Shown here: positions 52,126-61,244 of the stretch, piece by piece
Layout: every line of letters starts with the position of its first letter
Position numbering within the stretch: the first letter of the stretch is position 1
Assembly (NCBI RefSeq): GCF_001894765.1
Contig: NZ_BCWV01000002.1
Span: forward strand, 310,001-374,000
Direction of reading: 5' to 3'
Length of the DNA stretch: 64,000 nucleotides
Origin: Rhodococcoides corynebacterioides NBRC 14404
GTDB taxonomy: Bacteria; Actinomycetota; Actinomycetes; Mycobacteriales; Mycobacteriaceae
Position numbers and translations under genes: made by a program
Notes under the pieces: model-generated
Told to the model about the DNA's origin: nothing
Database searches by the model: none
What the model saw: only the letters and a program-made list of their open reading frames with translations

Positions 52126-52887
52126 ATGGGGAGAACGCGAATCGTGATCACGGGAGCCAGTTCGGGACTCGGCGAGGGGATGGCCCGGCGGTTCGCCGCA
52201 GAGGGACGCGACCTGGGGTTGTGCGCTCGGCGCCTGGACCGACTGGAGGCGTTGCGCGACGAGCTCGTCCGCGCCCATCCCGGCATCACCGTCGCCGTGG
52301 CCGCCGTGGACGTCACCGACCACGCGTCGGTCGTCGACGGAGTCGCCGCGTTGCGACGCGAGCTGGGCGGCATCGATCGCGTGATCGTGAACGCGGGGCT
52401 GGGCAAGGGCGCCCGGCTGGGCACGGGACGCGCGGACGCGAACCTCGAGACCGCGCGCACCAACTTCGTCGGTGCCGTCTCGCAGATCGAGGCGGCGCTG
52501 GCGGTGTTCCGGGAGCAGAACGCCGGGCATCTGGTCCTGGTGTCCTCCATCAGCGCCGACCGCGGGCTGCCGGGCTCGAAGGCCGTGTACTCGGCCTCGA
52601 AGGCCGGGGTCTCGGCACTCGGGGAAGCGTTGGTCGCCGAGCTGCGCGGCACCCCGATTCGCGTCACCACCCTCCTGCCGGGGTACGTCGCGACCGACAT
52701 GTCGGCGCGCGCAGGGGACACGGGCCGGATGATGTCGACCCTCGACGCCGGGGTGTCCGCGATGGTCGACGCGATCGAGAAGGAAGTCACGCGCGCGGCG
52801 CTGCCGGGAATCACCTGGCGCGCCGTCGATGTCGTCCTGCGGGTGTTGCCGCGGCGTCTGACCGATCGGCTGGTCGGGTCCGCCTGA
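52126..52887 (+). CDS. Short-chain dehydrogenase (Rv0945-like)
   Basis: The product is 253 residues. The cofactor motif TGASSGLGEGMA lies near 9-20, CARRLDRLE after strand 2 (Arg residues favour NADP), VNAGLGKGA, catalytic Ser in LVSSISAD, and the active-site YSASKAG. The C-terminal VLRVLPRRLTDRLVG is typical of the actinobacterial family. Substrate unknown; a lipid or ketone is likely. It follows the Fpg-type gene in M. tuberculosis as I recall, but here three genes lie between. Confidence 0.9.
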   Translation: MGRTRIVITGASSGLGEGMARRFAAEGRDLGLCARRLDRLEALRDELVRAHPGITVAVAAVDVTDHASVVDGVAALRRELGGIDRVIVNAGLGKGARLGTGRADANLETARTNFVGAVSQIEAALAVFREQNAGHLVLVSSISADRGLPGSKAVYSASKAGVSALGEALVAELRGTPIRVTTLLPGYVATDMSARAGDTGRMMSTLDAGVSAMVDAIEKEVTRAALPGITWRAVDVVLRVLPRRLTDRLVGSA

Positions 52888-52906
52888 CCGGGCGGTCACC
52901 GGTCGC

Positions 52907-54199
52907 TCACCAGAACCGTGGTGACAGGGCGTGCCGGGCGGCCGCCGCAGCCACGGCGCGCCGAACCGTGTCGACGGTGTGCGCCGCCGTGGGGTCGGTG
53001 ACCACCACCGACACCGTGTAGGTGCCCGCGCATCGGCTGACGTAGGCGGAGAGGACCGTGGGCGACGCGGCGGCCTGCTCCCAGCGCAGACCGGGGTGGA
53101 TCGCGCGCGTGGCCACCCGCCGCGCGGTGACCCCACCGATGTGCCGTACCGCGTCGGGGAGGTCACCGATGTTGGAACACAACGCATCCCGACGTCCGGT
53201 GGACGGCGCCAGCGCTGCGGCCCACCGATCGGGGACGACGTGCAGCAGCTCGTCGGGAAACCCGGCGGGGGCCGTCAGCGGATGGCGGTACGCCGTGCGG
53301 GCGGCCGCGCGCACGTCCGTCAGTGGAGTGTCGGGCGCGGCGTGGACGGCCGTGACGGACAGGGCGTTGGCGCCGCCGGCCTCGACCCGCATCGGGACGC
53401 CGAGCGTGACCGCCGCGCCGCCCCCGCAGCGCAGCAGATCCACCACACCGGCGACGATCGAGAGGAACAGCACGTTCGGGGTGCCGCCGTCGGCGTGTGC
53501 GCGCGACTCGAAGTCGGCCGCCGGCAGGTCCGCGACGACGGAGACGGGCGACCAGTTCGCGGGCCGCGCGCGGGGGGCACTGGGCGCAGTGCGTGACGCG
53601 GTCAGGTAGCGCCGCAGGTCCGCACGGCGGGTGGGGTCGACCGCCAGCGACGCCGACGCCGCCGCGGTTCGGCCGATCACCCGCCCGAGCACGGTCGCGG
53701 CGTCCCGGAGATCGTCGGACCGGGTCTCGTCCGACCGTCCCTCGTGGAGAAGGGGGCTGGGCTCGGGCGTGGCGTCGGAAACGGCCGCCGTGGCAGCCGC
53801 GATCAGACCGCGCGCATCGGCGACCACGTGGGAGCAGACCACGGACACGGCCGCCCCGGTGCCGTACGGGGCTGCGGCGAGTCGCCACCCGGGGCCGAAC
53901 TCCGGATCGAGCGGAACGTCGGCGCAGTGATCCGCCCAGGCCGCGACGTCGGTGATCGGATCGCTCCACCTCACCCCGGCCGGGTCGGTCGCGCGGACCC
54001 AGCGCCGTCGCGCACCGGGAATCCGGGGGCGCACGATGCGGACCCCCAGGGCGCCGTGGCCCAACATATGGTCGGCCCGTTCGAGCGCCGCCCGGTCGAT
54101 GGGCTCGTCGAACACCCAGATGCCCTGCATCGCAACAGGAATGCCGTAGCCGCGGTGCGTACGCAGGAAGATCTCGTCGACGACGGACAGTCTGGTCAC
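52907..54199 (-). CDS. WS/DGAT- or condensation-like acyltransferase domain protein
   Basis: The product is 430 residues from GTG 54199, overlapping the crotonase stop. LSVVDEIFLRTHRG near the start resembles the M..LS..D..F opening of WS/DGAT proteins. The catalytic HHxxxDG equivalent is CSHVVADARG (first His replaced by Ser, last position degenerate). The C-terminal part, ALCSNIGDLPDAVRHIGG, then VLSAYVSRCAGTYTVSVV, matches the family fold. Substrate unknown; linkage to a crotonase suggests an acyl-CoA donor. Confidence 0.68.
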   Translation of the reverse strand: MTRLSVVDEIFLRTHRGYGIPVAMQGIWVFDEPIDRAALERADHMLGHGALGVRIVRPRIPGARRRWVRATDPAGVRWSDPITDVAAWADHCADVPLDPEFGPGWRLAAAPYGTGAAVSVVCSHVVADARGLIAAATAAVSDATPEPSPLLHEGRSDETRSDDLRDAATVLGRVIGRTAAASASLAVDPTRRADLRRYLTASRTAPSAPRARPANWSPVSVVADLPAADFESRAHADGGTPNVLFLSIVAGVVDLLRCGGGAAVTLGVPMRVEAGGANALSVTAVHAAPDTPLTDVRAAARTAYRHPLTAPAGFPDELLHVVPDRWAAALAPSTGRRDALCSNIGDLPDAVRHIGGVTARRVATRAIHPGLRWEQAAASPTVLSAYVSRCAGTYTVSVVVTDPTAAHTVDTVRRAVAAAAARHALSPRFW

Positions 54200-54957
54200 T
54201 CGGCGGGCGCTCCGTGCCGTCCGGCCCCGCCGGTGAACCGCTGCACGCCGGCGGCGGCGTCGGCCAGCGAGATCGCCCCGTGCCGGAACTCGGCGACGAG
54301 CGCGTCGGCGGTACTCAGTCCGTTCTGCTCGAGGACCGACAGGCGGTCCCGTCGCAGGCAGGTCTGGGGGAACGCGGCGAGCTGTTCCGCGAGTTCCTCG
54401 GCCGCGGCGCGGGCGGTGCCCGTCGGGACGACGCGGTTGGCCAGGCCGAACGACTGTGCCTCCGCGGCGTCCACCGAACGCCCGGTGAGAATCATGTCCA
54501 TCGCGCGGGACTCGCCGATCAGGCGGGGCAGGCGGACCGTGCCGCCGTCGATCAGCGGCACCCCCCACCGGCGGCAGTAGACCCCGAAGACGGCGTCCTC
54601 CTCGACCACGCGCAGGTCGCACCACAGCGCCAGTTCGAGACCGCCCGCAACGGCGTGGCCTGCGACCGCGGCGATCACCGGCTTGGACAGCTCCATGCGG
54701 GTCGGTCCCATGGGCCCGTCACCGTGCTCGGTGGCGACGTTCGACCGCTCGGTCCCCAGGGCCTTCAGGTCGGCGCCGGCGCAGAAGGTGCCGCCCGCAC
54801 CGTGGAGGACGGCGACGGCGGCCGTGGGATCGGCGTCGAACTCCTCGAACGCGGCGACCAGTTCCGCGGCGGTCGGCCCGTCGACGGCGTTCCGGACATC
54901 GGGACGGTTGAGGATCACCGTGACCACCGGGCCACGGCGTTCGACGGTCACGTTCAT
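54196..54957 (-). CDS. Crotonase/enoyl-CoA hydratase family protein
   Basis: The product is 253 residues from ATG 54957, with -10 TACGGT 6 nt upstream (leaderless); an ATG at 54987 is rejected for that reason. Crotonase motifs are FCAGADLKALG and AGHAVAGGLELALWCDLRV, which keeps the first catalytic Glu (LELA). The second Glu position (QPE in hydratases) reads YCRR, so classic hydration is doubtful and another crotonase reaction may occur. It is co-translated with the acyltransferase-like gene. Confidence 0.87.
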   Translation of the reverse strand: MNVTVERRGPVVTVILNRPDVRNAVDGPTAAELVAAFEEFDADPTAAVAVLHGAGGTFCAGADLKALGTERSNVATEHGDGPMGPTRMELSKPVIAAVAGHAVAGGLELALWCDLRVVEEDAVFGVYCRRWGVPLIDGGTVRLPRLIGESRAMDMILTGRSVDAAEAQSFGLANRVVPTGTARAAAEELAEQLAAFPQTCLRRDRLSVLEQNGLSTADALVAEFRHGAISLADAAAGVQRFTGGAGRHGAPAE

Positions 54958-54963
54958 GAGACG

Positions 54964-54969
54964 ACCGTA
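54964..54969 (-). promoter_or_regulatory. Leaderless -10 element for the crotonase gene
   Basis: Minus-strand TACGGT lies 6 nt before the ATG at 54957. Confidence 0.4.
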
Positions 54970-55062
54970 CCGCTCACCGTCATTCAACGTGACTGTTCAC
55001 GAACGGTTTCCGACGTGTTCGCCGCCGGGTGTAACGCGGGACCACGCTGCGACGACATGGTG

Positions 55063-55119
55063 AGCGAGACCGTGCCGGTCCGTCAGACCCCCGACCCGAC
55101 GGACCGGCGCGGTCTCGCT
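55063..55119 (-). terminator. Strong 22-bp hairpin terminator after pgi
   Basis: Arms 55063-55084 and 55098-55119 are complementary over 22 bp with a single G-U-type mismatch, around a 13-nt loop. The hairpin begins 4 nt after the pgi stop. There is no U-tract, as is common for actinobacterial terminators. Confidence 0.75.
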
Positions 55120-55123
55120 GTGT

Positions 55124-56767
55124 TCAGCGTCCGCGTGCCGCCCGGTACCACCGGACCAGCGTCGCGGTGGAGGAATCGAGGTCGTCGCCCGGCCCCGCCT
55201 CGTCGGTGAGGGTGGCGGTGAGCTCCTGCGCCTGCGTCTTGCCCAGCTCGACGCCCCACTGGTCGAACGAGTCGATTCCGTAGACCACACCCTCGACGAA
55301 CACTTGGTGCTCGTACAGCGCGATGAGCTGGCCGACCACCGACGGCGTCAGCCGCGGCGCGAGGATCGACGTCGACGGCCGGTTGCCGGGCATCACCTTG
55401 TGCGGCACCACGTCCGCGGACGTTCCGTCGGCGGCGATCTCCTCCGCCGTCCTGCCGAACGCGAGCACCTTGGTCTGCGCGAAGAAGTTGCTCATCAACA
55501 GGTCGTGCATGCTGCCGGTGCCGTCGGCCGTCGGGAGATCGTCGGTGGGTTCGGCGAAGCCGAGGAAGTCGGTGGGGACCAGCCGGGTGCCCTGGTGCAG
55601 CAGTTGGTAGAACGCGTGCTGTCCGTTGGTGCCGGGCTCGCCCCAGAAGATCTCGCCGGTGTCGCCGACCACCGGGGATCCGTCGAGCCGCACCGACTTG
55701 CCGTTGGACTCCATGGTCAACTGCTGGAGGTAGGCGGGGAAGCGAGCCAGGTCGTTCGAGTAGGGCAGCACCGCCCGCGACTGCGCGCCGAAGTACTCCG
55801 AGTACCAGACGCCGAGCATGCCCAGGACGAGCGGCGCGTTCTCCTCGAGCGGAGCCTCTCGGAAATGCGTGTCGACGCGATGGAACCCGTCCAGGAACTC
55901 CCGGAACCGGTCGGGGCCGACGGCGATCATCACCGACAGCCCGATCGCCGAGTCCACCGAGTAGCGCCCGCCGACCCAATCCCAGAAGCCGAACATGTTC
56001 GCGGTGTCGATGCCGAAGTTCGCGACTTTCTCGGCGTTGGTGGAGACGGCGACGAAGTGCTGCGCCACGGCGTCGTCACCGAGGGCGGCGGTCAGCCACC
56101 GCCGCGCGGCCGTCGCGTTGGTCAGCGTCTCGAGCGTGCCGAACGTCTTGGAGGCGACGACGAACAGCGTCGTCGCGGGGTCGAGATCGGCGAGCGTGCC
56201 CACCAGATCCGCCGGATCGACGTTGGAGACGAAGCGCGCGGTGATGCCCGCGTCGACGTAGTGGCGCAGCGCCGCGTAGACCATCACCGGGCCGAGATCG
56301 GACCCGCCGATGCCGATGTTCACCACGGTGCGGATCCGTTCGCCCGTCGCGCCGGTCCACTCCCCGCTGCGCACGCGGTCGGCGAAGTCGCTCATCCGGT
56401 CCAGTACCTCGTGGACGTCGGCGACGACGTCCTGGCCGTCGACCTCGAGCGACGCGTCGCGCGGCAACCGCAGCGCGGTGTGCAGCACGGCCCGATCCTC
56501 GGACACGTTGATGTGCTCGCCGGCGAACATCGCGTCGCGACGGCCGGGGACGTCGGCCGCCCGTGCGAGATCGACCAGCGCCGAGAGGGTTTCGCGATCG
56601 ACGCGATGCTTGCTGTAGTCGACGAACAGGTCACCCACGGTGACGGTGAGATCGGTGCCGCGGGAGGGATCGTCGGCGAAGATGTCGCGGAGATGGCGGT
56701 CGGCCAGTGCGGCGTGGTGATCGGCGAGTCGGGCACGGACGGCATCGGTGGGGGTGACGGCGCTCAT
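55124..56767 (-). CDS. pgi: Glucose-6-phosphate isomerase
   Basis: The product is 547 residues, the usual length. Signatures are [54 protein letters not shown] and the C-terminal [12 protein letters not shown] with the catalytic Lys. It interconverts glucose-6-phosphate and fructose-6-phosphate in the cytosol. TAGGGT lies 6 nt before the ATG, suggesting a leaderless mRNA. A long hairpin terminates the transcript. Confidence 0.97.
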   Translation of the reverse strand: MSAVTPTDAVRARLADHHAALADRHLRDIFADDPSRGTDLTVTVGDLFVDYSKHRVDRETLSALVDLARAADVPGRRDAMFAGEHINVSEDRAVLHTALRLPRDASLEVDGQDVVADVHEVLDRMSDFADRVRSGEWTGATGERIRTVVNIGIGGSDLGPVMVYAALRHYVDAGITARFVSNVDPADLVGTLADLDPATTLFVVASKTFGTLETLTNATAARRWLTAALGDDAVAQHFVAVSTNAEKVANFGIDTANMFGFWDWVGGRYSVDSAIGLSVMIAVGPDRFREFLDGFHRVDTHFREAPLEENAPLVLGMLGVWYSEYFGAQSRAVLPYSNDLARFPAYLQQLTMESNGKSVRLDGSPVVGDTGEIFWGEPGTNGQHAFYQLLHQGTRLVPTDFLGFAEPTDDLPTADGTGSMHDLLMSNFFAQTKVLAFGRTAEEIAADGTSADVVPHKVMPGNRPSTSILAPRLTPSVVGQLIALYEHQVFVEGVVYGIDSFDQWGVELGKTQAQELTATLTDEAGPGDDLDSSTATLVRWYRAARGR

Positions 56768-56773
56768 GGGTCG

Positions 56774-56779
56774 ACCCTA
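56774..56779 (-). promoter_or_regulatory. Leaderless -10 element for pgi
   Basis: Minus-strand TAGGGT lies 6 nt before the ATG at 56767. Confidence 0.4.
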
Positions 56780-56854
56780 ATCGTGTTCGCTGCGAGCGGT
56801 CGGGGTATGACTGCGGGACGGGGATGTACCCGCCCGGAACGTGAGGAGAGACCT

Positions 56855-58342
56855 GTGTCAGCAACGGCCGAGGTGACCGAGGAGCAGAGTCGGCGCGAGC
56901 GCGAGGTGATCGCGTCGGTGCCCACCAAGCTGTGGGTGGGGGGCGAGCAGGTCGACGCCGAGAACGGTGCCACGTTCGACGTGCGCGACCCGTCGACGGG
57001 CGAGGTGCTCACCTCGGTGGCCGACGCGAGCCCCGCCGACGCCGCCCGCGCGCTCGACGCCGCGGTGGCCGCTCAGAAGGGATGGGCCGCGACGCCCGCC
57101 CGCGAGCGCGGGGAGATCCTGCGCGCCGTCTTCGAGTCCATCTCGGCGCACGCGGACGACATCGCGCTCCTGATGACGCTCGAGATGGGCAAGGCCCTGG
57201 CCGAGAGCAAGGCCGAGGTGAAGTACGGCGGTGAATTCTTCCGCTGGTTCTCCGAGGAGGCCGTGCGGATCGCGGGGCGCTACACCCCGGCACCGGCCGG
57301 GAACGGTCGAATTCTGGTGACCAAGCAGCCCGTCGGTCCGGTGCTCGCGATCACGCCGTGGAACTTCCCCCTGGCGATGGGCACCCGCAAGATCGGCCCC
57401 GCTCTCGCGGCCGGCTGCACGATCCTGGTGAAGCCCGCGTCCGAGACGCCGCTCACCATGCTCTACCTCGCGAAGCTGATCCAGGACGCGGGTCTGCCCA
57501 CCGGCGTCCTGTCCGTCCTGCCCACCTCGAAGTCCTCCGCGGTCACCGGGCCGCTGCTGGAGGATCCGCGGTTGCGGAAGCTGACGTTCACCGGATCCAC
57601 CGAGGTGGGCCGGATGCTCGTGGAGAAGTCGTCGGCGAACCTGTTGCGGACCTCGATGGAACTCGGTGGGAACGCCCCGTTCGTGGTGTTCGACGACGCC
57701 GATCTCGATGCCGCCGTCGAGGGCGCCATGCTGGCGAAGATGCGCAACGGCGGTGAGGCCTGCACGGCCGCCAACCGCTTCCACGTGCAGAACTCGGTGC
57801 GCGAGGAGTTCGTCGCGAAGGTCACCGAGAAGATGAAGGCGATGACGCTGGGGCGGGGCGGTGACCCGGACACGAAGCTGGGCCCGCTGATCAACGAGGA
57901 CCAGCGCGACACGGTCGCGGAGTTGGTCGACGACGCGGCGTCGAAGGGCGCGACGGTGGTTCTCGGCGGCTCGGTGCCCGACGGCCCCGGGTGGTTCTAC
58001 CCGGCCACCGTCCTGACCGACGTGCCGGACGACGCCCGCATCTTGACCGAGGAAGTCTTCGGGCCGGTGCTCGCGGTGCGCGGGTTCGAGACCGAGGACG
58101 ACGGAATCGCGGCGGCCAACGACACCGAGTTCGGTCTGGCGTCGTACATCTACACCGAGAGCCTCGACCGTGCGCTGCGGGTGGCGGACGCGGTGGAGAC
58201 CGGCATGGTGGGCGTCAACCGCGGCGTCATCTCGGACGCGGCCGCGCCGTTCGGCGGCATCAAGGCCTCCGGCTTCGGCCGGGAAGGCGGCAGTGAGGGC
58301 ATCGAGGAATACCTCGAGACCAAGTACATCGCGCTGCCCTAG
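56855..58342 (+). CDS. NAD(P)-dependent aldehyde dehydrogenase, succinate-semialdehyde type
   Basis: The product is 495 residues from GTG 56855 with AGGAG 7 nt upstream; a huge in-frame extension upstream is antisense to pgi. ALDH motifs occur in order: ITPWNFPLAMGTRKIGPALA, FTGSTEVGRML, the general-base Glu in MELGGNAPFVVFDDADLD, nucleophile Cys in GGEACTAANR near 301, and EEVFGPVLAV. The pattern fits the GabD/SSADH group, oxidising succinate semialdehyde or a similar omega-semialdehyde. No GABA transaminase is nearby. Confidence 0.92.
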   Translation: MSATAEVTEEQSRREREVIASVPTKLWVGGEQVDAENGATFDVRDPSTGEVLTSVADASPADAARALDAAVAAQKGWAATPARERGEILRAVFESISAHADDIALLMTLEMGKALAESKAEVKYGGEFFRWFSEEAVRIAGRYTPAPAGNGRILVTKQPVGPVLAITPWNFPLAMGTRKIGPALAAGCTILVKPASETPLTMLYLAKLIQDAGLPTGVLSVLPTSKSSAVTGPLLEDPRLRKLTFTGSTEVGRMLVEKSSANLLRTSMELGGNAPFVVFDDADLDAAVEGAMLAKMRNGGEACTAANRFHVQNSVREEFVAKVTEKMKAMTLGRGGDPDTKLGPLINEDQRDTVAELVDDAASKGATVVLGGSVPDGPGWFYPATVLTDVPDDARILTEEVFGPVLAVRGFETEDDGIAAANDTEFGLASYIYTESLDRALRVADAVETGMVGVNRGVISDAAAPFGGIKASGFGREGGSEGIEEYLETKYIALP

Positions 58343-58367
58343 GGGGCCGCGCTGCCCCGGGTAGGGG

Positions 58368-58661
58368 TCAGTGACCCAGGCGACCTCGGCCGAGACGCAG
58401 CAGCAGCATCGCGAGGGTATGGCCCTCCTGGCCGAGGTCGCTGAAGCGCTGCAGCACGGCCATCTCGCGGGTGTGGACCAGGCGGGGTCCGCCCTGCGCC
58501 ATGCGGGTGCGTCCGATGATCTGCGACACCTCCGACCGACGCTTGACGGCGGCGAGGATCTCCGCGTCGAGGCGGTCGATCTCCTTGCGCAGCTCGGTGA
58601 TCTCGGCCTCGGTGGTGGGGACGTCGACGCCCGTGTCGTGCGTCGTGTGCGAAGTACTCAT
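58368..58661 (-). CDS. aroQ: Chorismate mutase (AroQ-delta, Rv0948c-like)
   Basis: The product is 97 residues from ATG 58661 with a strong AGGAGGAG site; the longer frame to 58802 is rejected. All-helical AroQ features are ELRKEIDRLDAEILAAVKRR, VSQIIGRTRMAQGG with catalytic Arg/Lys, and the C-terminal LLLRLGRGRLGH characteristic of the actinobacterial intracellular enzyme. It converts chorismate to prephenate and in M. tuberculosis is activated by binding DAHP synthase through that C-terminus. Confidence 0.94.
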   Translation of the reverse strand: MSTSHTTHDTGVDVPTTEAEITELRKEIDRLDAEILAAVKRRSEVSQIIGRTRMAQGGPRLVHTREMAVLQRFSDLGQEGHTLAMLLLRLGRGRLGH

Positions 58662-58759
58662 GGCGACTCCTCCTGTCACGACGTGTGTCGCACGCCCGGA
58701 CCGATCCGTTACCGGGCCGTGTCCAGTATGCGCCCCGCCGAGGTGTCGGTGGTCGGCGG

Positions 58760-58765
58760 TAACCT
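58760..58765 (+). promoter_or_regulatory. Candidate -10 element for pcrA
   Basis: TAACCT lies 9 nt before the ATG at 58775, slightly longer than the usual leaderless spacing. Confidence 0.35.
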
Positions 58766-58774
58766 GGACGCACG

Positions 58775-61210
58775 ATGAACACCACGTCTCCTGCGCGCGC
58801 ACACCGGTCGGCCCCGTCCTCCGAGCACCTCCTCGAGGGCCTCAACCCGCAGCAGCGTGAGGCGGTGGTACACACCGGATCGCCGCTGCTCATCGTGGCC
58901 GGTGCCGGCTCGGGCAAGACGGCCGTGCTCACGCGGCGCATCGCCTACCTGCTGGCGGAGCGGGACGTCGCCCCCGGTCAGGTCCTGGCCATCACGTTCA
59001 CCAACAAGGCCGCGGCGGAGATGCGGGAGCGTGTCGCGCAGTTGGTGGGTCCGCGCGCGCACTACATGTGGGTGAGTACCTTCCACTCGAGTTGCGTGCG
59101 CATCCTGCGCGCCCAGGCGGCCCTGCTGCCCGGTGTGAACAGCAACTTCTCGATCTACGACGCCGACGATTCGCGTCGGCTCCTCACCATGATCGGCAAG
59201 GACCTCGAGCTCGACCCGAAGAAGTTCTCGGCCCGTCTGCTGGCCACCCAGATCTCCAACCTCAAGAACGAGCTGATCGATCCCGATCGGGCGGTCGCCG
59301 ACGCGCAGCAGGACACCGCGGAGCTGCCCGCGATCGTGGCCAAGGTCTACACGCACTACCAGCAGCGTCTCCGCTCGGCCAACGCGTTCGACTTCGACGA
59401 TCTGATCGGCGAGACCGTCGCCCTGCTGCAGTCGCATCCGGACGTGGCGGAGTACTACCGTCGGCGGTTCCGGCACGTACTGGTCGACGAGTACCAGGAC
59501 ACCAACCACGCCCAGTACATGCTGGTGCGGGAGCTGGTGGGCACGGACGGCGAGTCGAGCGAGGGCGTGCCGCCGAGCGAGCTGTGCGTGGTCGGTGACG
59601 CGGACCAGTCCATCTACGCCTTCCGCGGCGCCACCATCCGCAACATCGAGGAGTTCGAGCGCGACTACCCGGACGCCCGAACCATCCTGCTCGAACAGAA
59701 CTACCGGTCCACCCAGACGATCCTGTCGGCAGCCAACGCGGTCATCGCGCGCAACACCGGCCGACGGGAGAAGCGGCTGTGGACCGACACCGGTGAGGGC
59801 GAGCAGATCGTCGGGTACGTCGCCGACAACGAGCACGACGAAGCACGGTTCGTCGCGTCGGAGATCGATCGGCTGGTCGACGGCACCGACCTCAAGTACT
59901 CCGACGTCGCCGTCTTCTACCGGACCAACAACAATTCGCGTGCGCTCGAGGAGATCTTCGTGCGCCTCGGCCTGCCGTACAAGGTGGTCGGCGGAGTGCG
60001 GTTCTACGAGCGCAAGGAGGTCCGGGACATCGTCGCGTACCTGCGGGTGCTCGCCAATCCGGACGACACCGTGAGCATGCGCCGCATCCTCAACACCCCG
60101 CGCCGCGGTATCGGGGACCGGGCGGAGGCCTGCGTCGCGGTGCACGCCGAGCGGAAGAACATCAGCTTCAACGCGGCGCTGCTCGACGCCGCGGCGGGGC
60201 GGGTGTCGCTGCTGAACACCCGCGCACAGAACGCGATCGGCTCGTTCGTGGAGATGATCGACGAGTTGCGCGCGACCATGAACCAGGTCGACGCGGACGG
60301 CAACGACGTCGCCGACATCGGCGACGTGGTGGAGGCGGTCCTGGACCGCACCCGCTACCGCGCCGAGCTCGAGGCCAGCTCCGATCCGCAGGACGGCGCG
60401 CGCCTGGACAACCTCAACGAACTCGTCTCCGTCGCACGGGAATTCAGCGCCGATGCGCGCAACGCGGAGGGTCTGGAGGATCTGGACGTCGAGGCGGACA
60501 CCGACCGCGACACCGAGGGGGTGGCCGAGCCGGGTTCGCTGGCGGCGTTCCTCGAGCGGGTCTCGCTCGTGGCGGACACCGACCAGATCCCCGACAACGG
60601 GGACGGCGTGGTCACCCTCATGACCCTGCACACGGCCAAGGGGCTTGAGTTCCCCGTCGTCTTCGTCACCGGGTGGGAGGACGGCCAGTTCCCGCACATG
60701 CGCGCGCTCGGCGACCCGGCCGAGCTGTCGGAGGAACGCCGGTTGGCCTACGTGGGCATCACCCGCGCTCGCCATCGGCTGTACCTGACTCGCGCGATCA
60801 TGCGTTCGGCGTGGGGGCAGCCCATCCAGAACCCGGAATCGCGCTTCCTACAGGAGGTTCCGCAGCACCTGATCGACTGGAAGCGGGAGGATCCCGGTGT
60901 CGGTGGTGGCGGCATGGGCGGCGGTTTCGGCTCGGGCCGTCAGCGCGACTGGACGGCCAACCCCCGCGGGGGCTGGTCGGGTGGCTCGTCGCCGTCCTCG
61001 ACGCCCACCCCCGGCTTCGGCAAGGCGCGGGCCTCGAACACCGTGCTGTCGTTGGCCGTCGGCGATCGCGTGAGCCACGACAAGTACGGGCTGGGCACGG
61101 TGGTGGAGTCCGGGGGAACCGGTCAGCGGGCGATGGTGCTCATCGACTTCGGCACGGCCGGCCGGGTGAAGATGATGCTGATCGGCGGCGTGCCGATGAT
61201 CAAGCTGTAG
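58775..61210 (+). CDS. pcrA: ATP-dependent DNA helicase PcrA/UvrD1
   Basis: The product is 811 residues. SF1A motifs occur in order: Q motif LNPQQREAV, Walker A AGAGSGKT (42-49), Ia ITFTNKAAAEMR, II VDEYQDTN, III GDADQSIYAFRGA, IV QNYRSTQTIL, V TLMTLHTAKGLEFPVVF and VI YVGITRARHRLYL. The C-terminal Gly-rich linker (GVGGGGMGGGFGSGR) leads to a Tudor-like domain (VGDRVSHDKYGLGTVVES), used by PcrA to bind RNA polymerase. It unwinds DNA 3'-5' in repair and replication-transcription conflicts. Confidence 0.96.
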   Translation: MNTTSPARAHRSAPSSEHLLEGLNPQQREAVVHTGSPLLIVAGAGSGKTAVLTRRIAYLLAERDVAPGQVLAITFTNKAAAEMRERVAQLVGPRAHYMWVSTFHSSCVRILRAQAALLPGVNSNFSIYDADDSRRLLTMIGKDLELDPKKFSARLLATQISNLKNELIDPDRAVADAQQDTAELPAIVAKVYTHYQQRLRSANAFDFDDLIGETVALLQSHPDVAEYYRRRFRHVLVDEYQDTNHAQYMLVRELVGTDGESSEGVPPSELCVVGDADQSIYAFRGATIRNIEEFERDYPDARTILLEQNYRSTQTILSAANAVIARNTGRREKRLWTDTGEGEQIVGYVADNEHDEARFVASEIDRLVDGTDLKYSDVAVFYRTNNNSRALEEIFVRLGLPYKVVGGVRFYERKEVRDIVAYLRVLANPDDTVSMRRILNTPRRGIGDRAEACVAVHAERKNISFNAALLDAAAGRVSLLNTRAQNAIGSFVEMIDELRATMNQVDADGNDVADIGDVVEAVLDRTRYRAELEASSDPQDGARLDNLNELVSVAREFSADARNAEGLEDLDVEADTDRDTEGVAEPGSLAAFLERVSLVADTDQIPDNGDGVVTLMTLHTAKGLEFPVVFVTGWEDGQFPHMRALGDPAELSEERRLAYVGITRARHRLYLTRAIMRSAWGQPIQNPESRFLQEVPQHLIDWKREDPGVGGGGMGGGFGSGRQRDWTANPRGGWSGGSSPSSTPTPGFGKARASNTVLSLAVGDRVSHDKYGLGTVVESGGTGQRAMVLIDFGTAGRVKMMLIGGVPMIKL

Positions 61211-61222
61211 ACGAGGGAGGCG

Positions 61223-61244
61223 GGCCGGCGATCAGTCGCCGGCC
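61223..61244. terminator. Bidirectional hairpin between pcrA and the M23 gene
   Basis: GGCCGGCGA-TCAG-TCGCCGGCC is a perfect 9-bp inverted repeat with a 4-nt loop between convergent genes. The loop contains the M23 stop codon (61232-61234). It can terminate both transcripts. Confidence 0.7.
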
